The notes under the pieces were generated by a model, which made no database searches, was not told the origin of the DNA, and saw nothing but the letters and a program-made list of their open reading frames with translations. The position numbers were made by a program, and so were the translations under genes. A stretch of DNA of 64,000 bases, taken from the NCBI GenBank assembly GCA_966674685.1, contig CBKWJC010000007.1, forward strand, positions 1 to 64,000. The letters run 5' to 3'. Source of the DNA: Thainema sp966674685 (lineage in GTDB: Bacteria > Cyanobacteriota > Cyanobacteriia > Phormidesmidales > Phormidesmidaceae). Numbering within the stretch: the first letter of the stretch is position 1; each line of letters opens with the position of its first letter. Below are positions 62,116 through 64,000 of this stretch, one piece after another.

Positions 62116-62403
62116 TCATACCAGTAGTCCTGGCCGCCAAAGTTCAGCCCGACAAATATGGGAGCAGTATCGACCAATTAGATTGCGGTATTTAGTGCGC
62201 GGCTGCTTGTTGGTCACGTCAAACTTGGCGATTGCGATCGCAATGTACATCGCATCGTCAACCGGAACACCGAGCCTAACCAATCGCCGCCAATACACGG
62301 CTGCTAGTTTGCGAGCAATCAGCAAACTTAGATTCATCGTCTGCTCTTCTTTGGTCAGGGTCAGCAAATTGACCGTAGCACTGGACGAATGGTGAGTAGT
62401 CAT
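62116..62403 (-). CDS. small hypothetical protein, cyanobacterial
   Basis: 95 residues from ATG 62403 (MTTHHSSSATVNLLTLTKEE...); the frame is open to 62466 through unlikely residues. The central part, ARKLAAVYWRRLVRLGVPVDDA, is basic and helical, followed by MYIAIAIAKFD. It is rich in Arg at the C-terminus. Function not recognised. Confidence 0.55.
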   Translation of the reverse strand: MTTHHSSSATVNLLTLTKEEQTMNLSLLIARKLAAVYWRRLVRLGVPVDDAMYIAIAIAKFDVTNKQPRTKYRNLIGRYCSHICRAELWRPGLLV

Positions 62404-62521
62404 GGCGAATTCCACTAAGCAGTACATCAACACATCAACACCTATTAGAATGCCAGGAAACCCCAAACTGGCTTGTGACGTTGAAGTACTTGAATTTGTG
62501 AGATTCCAGCCATTTTAAGCT

Positions 62522-62553
62522 GACACCCATCAGGGAAAACCCTGATGGGCGTC
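62522..62553. repeat. short hairpin GAC(A)CCCATCAGGG
   Basis: CCCATCAGGG-AAAA-CCCTGATGGG with GAC/GTC extensions. It is a 10-bp perfect stem in the 391-bp space 62404-62794. The rest of that space, apart from the 62714 hairpin, has no gene. Confidence 0.55.
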
Positions 62554-62713
62554 AAGTGACAACTTGATGCATATCAAGTATCGAGATGATGCATGTCACA
62601 GGTTAACCAAATCCCGAAAGGGCAACATGCTGCCCATATTGCCTTTTCAAAGATCATGCTGATTGCAAAAAATCACCGCACTTACTTACATCTTGCACCA
62701 CTCAAAATGCAAA

Positions 62714-62766
62714 CTCAAAAGGGTTATGTTGCCGCCGCATCGCGGCGGCAACATAACCCTTTTGAG
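62714..62766. terminator. perfect 25-bp hairpin downstream of the last gene
   Basis: CTCAAAAGGGTTATGTTGCC-GCCGC pairs perfectly with its complement around an ATC loop (62739-62741). It lies 28 bp beyond the stop of the minus-strand gene at 62795. No U-tract. Confidence 0.8.
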
Positions 62767-62794
62767 TTTTGGTGTAAGGTTTGAACCTATTAAC

Positions 62795-64000
62795 TTATCT
62801 TTTTCCTGGCAAAGATCTTCTTACAGCTAAATCGCTGAATATGCCAAGAATACAAGTCCAAGTCAATACGTAACAAGGAAATAAATAACGCCAAAAAGGA
62901 AAAGAATCAGGGATCAAATTACCAAAAGCGTATAGAACACTAAACAATGCTGGAATAAGCCACTCAATACGGCGGGCAATTAAGCCAATGGCGACAGTAA
63001 GAATTGAAAGCAAATAGAAGAAATAGTGCCTAAATGTAAAGTTAGTAATTGGAAAATCCAGCATCCATCCCATAATTTTTCCGTATGCCTTTTTAGCCAG
63101 CGGAATTCGACTATTTAAGGTGATATCCATCTGCCTCATACGATTTACTGCTGGGTTGGGAGTGCCTATTCCACCCCAATCTTGATATATAACTTTTGAC
63201 ATTTGCAGCACATTTGAAAAATTGCAGGCTTTATGCCTCATATATGCAGACGGATATCGAAGCATCATGTCTGCGGTCTTCTGCATAATAAAGCGAGACT
63301 CTTCTAAAACAAGCTTTTCCTTATTGGCAAGTCTAATGTTTCTGATCCACATTCTAGGGAAGACACAATTAAATCCATCACCCATAAAAATTTCAGAGGT
63401 TCCATCTCCAAACCTTGCATCTATCGATTGTCGTTCAGCTTCTAGTTCAGCCTCGCTAATTCTAGTGCCAGCTTTGACGATGGTTCCAACATACTGACTA
63501 AGAAAAACGTAACCAGCTGGCGACTTGCCAATCACATTAGGACTCATCTCAATAAGTTTTGCTGGAACAATCAAAAGAATGAGAATTAGGGGTAGTGCTT
63601 TTAGCGCTTTGAAAAGTTTATGCTGCTTCCATCCAAAGTAGAAAATAAAGCCGATTGGGATAGGCGCCAGTAAAATGGCTTCTCGGCGAAAACAAACCGC
63701 GATTGAAAGAAAAATAACTGATAGCAAAAGCGACGATTGGCTGTTACGTCGCAGTGCACGAATTAGAAGAGCGGCTGACAGCATGATGAATGATGCCATA
63801 GACGTATTTGAAATTGCCGCATTGGAATACAGCCATAACTGTGGAATAAGAGCAATAATAACTGTGCTGATAAAAAATGGCTTCGCCTTTTGAATGATTT
63901 GCCACAGCAAATAAAAAGTTGAGCTCCAGAAAGCAAATCCCTGGATAGTAGTAAATAGGCTTTGGTTTTTAACAATGAACTGAGTCAGATGCATGATCAT
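62795..64000 (-). CDS. multi-spanning membrane protein, glycosyltransferase GT-C-like, partial
   Basis: At least 401 residues; the frame reaches the window edge with a Met codon at 63998-64000, so the true start may lie outside. Ten or so hydrophobic helices are visible (e.g. FISTVIIALIPQLWLYSN, LPLILILLIVPAKLI, FYLLSILTVAIGLIARR, YLFPCYVLTWTCILGIFSDL). A polar loop (ISEAELEAERQSIDARFGDG) sits mid-protein. Topology resembles polytopic GT-C or O-antigen type enzymes, without a clear DxD. AT-rich compared with the rest. Confidence 0.55.
   Translation of the reverse strand: MIMHLTQFIVKNQSLFTTIQGFAFWSSTFYLLWQIIQKAKPFFISTVIIALIPQLWLYSNAAISNTSMASFIMLSAALLIRALRRNSQSSLLLSVIFLSIAVCFRREAILLAPIPIGFIFYFGWKQHKLFKALKALPLILILLIVPAKLIEMSPNVIGKSPAGYVFLSQYVGTIVKAGTRISEAELEAERQSIDARFGDGTSEIFMGDGFNCVFPRMWIRNIRLANKEKLVLEESRFIMQKTADMMLRYPSAYMRHKACNFSNVLQMSKVIYQDWGGIGTPNPAVNRMRQMDITLNSRIPLAKKAYGKIMGWMLDFPITNFTFRHYFFYLLSILTVAIGLIARRIEWLIPALFSVLYAFGNLIPDSFPFWRYLFPCYVLTWTCILGIFSDLAVRRSLPGKR

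Noticed and set aside
62593..62784. Open frame of 63 codons on the plus strand
   Set aside because: It spans the perfect 25-bp hairpin at 62714-62766 and is therefore read through a structural repeat.

Overview
The window is chromosomal DNA of a cyanobacterium, most likely a filamentous, Leptolyngbya-like one. The evidence is the very frequent HIP1 octamer GCGATCGC, a cyanobacterial heme-copper oxidase cluster (ctaBA divergent from ctaCDE), cyanobacteria-typical families (UPF0182, DUF1822, DUF433, DUF6962-like, several Uma2 proteins), a tRNA without encoded CCA, and many palindromic intergenic repeats. Genus is inference; no rRNA or photosystem gene is present.

Layout. 1-9.5 kb: CPA1 Na+/H+ antiporter, two Uma2 nucleases, a methyltransferase, a hicAB locus whose toxin gene carries a nonsense codon, an unsplit intein-free dnaE on the minus strand, and small unknown genes with remains of a second toxin-antitoxin module. 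9.6-12 kb: AT-rich accessory DNA with a PD-(D/E)XK nuclease and a membrane protein flanked by HIP1-based repeat blocks. 12-21.6 kb: dienelactone hydrolase, GntR regulator, nitroreductase interrupted by an amber codon, Wza-like exporter, 2-hydroxyacid dehydrogenase, MOSC protein, tRNA-Leu(GAG), accC and ftsX. 21.8-30.3 kb: def, small membrane proteins, an overlapping lipoprotein / WD40 / lipoprotein operon, tgt and cobS. 30.6-42.3 kb: an atypical sigma-70-like gene overlapping a DUF1822 gene, DUF2235 hydrolase, NTF2-fold protein, orphan DUF433, a large TPR membrane protein, Uma2 and UPF0182.

42.6-49.8 kb is the terminal oxidase locus: heme O synthase and heme A synthase on one strand, oxidase subunits II, I and III on the other, so cofactor and enzyme synthesis share one intergenic region. 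A candidate small RNA follows ctaE. 49.8-64 kb holds a patatin lipase, an NTF2-like protein, a MoxR/DUF58 pair, an LCP protein, a subtilase with an altered catalytic triad, a 38-residue membrane peptide, a PHP phosphoesterase, a TerB protein, an epoxide-hydrolase-like enzyme and a truncated multi-spanning membrane protein.

The most unusual signals are non-coding. Gene 3' ends repeatedly carry long near-perfect hairpins without U-tracts. There are two MITE-like families, with one 93-bp element inserted into a copy of the other, and HIP1-built repeat modules. Two genes are broken by single in-frame stop codons. The strongest candidates for undescribed multi-gene systems are the lipoprotein-WD40-lipoprotein operon and the sigma-like/DUF1822 pair.
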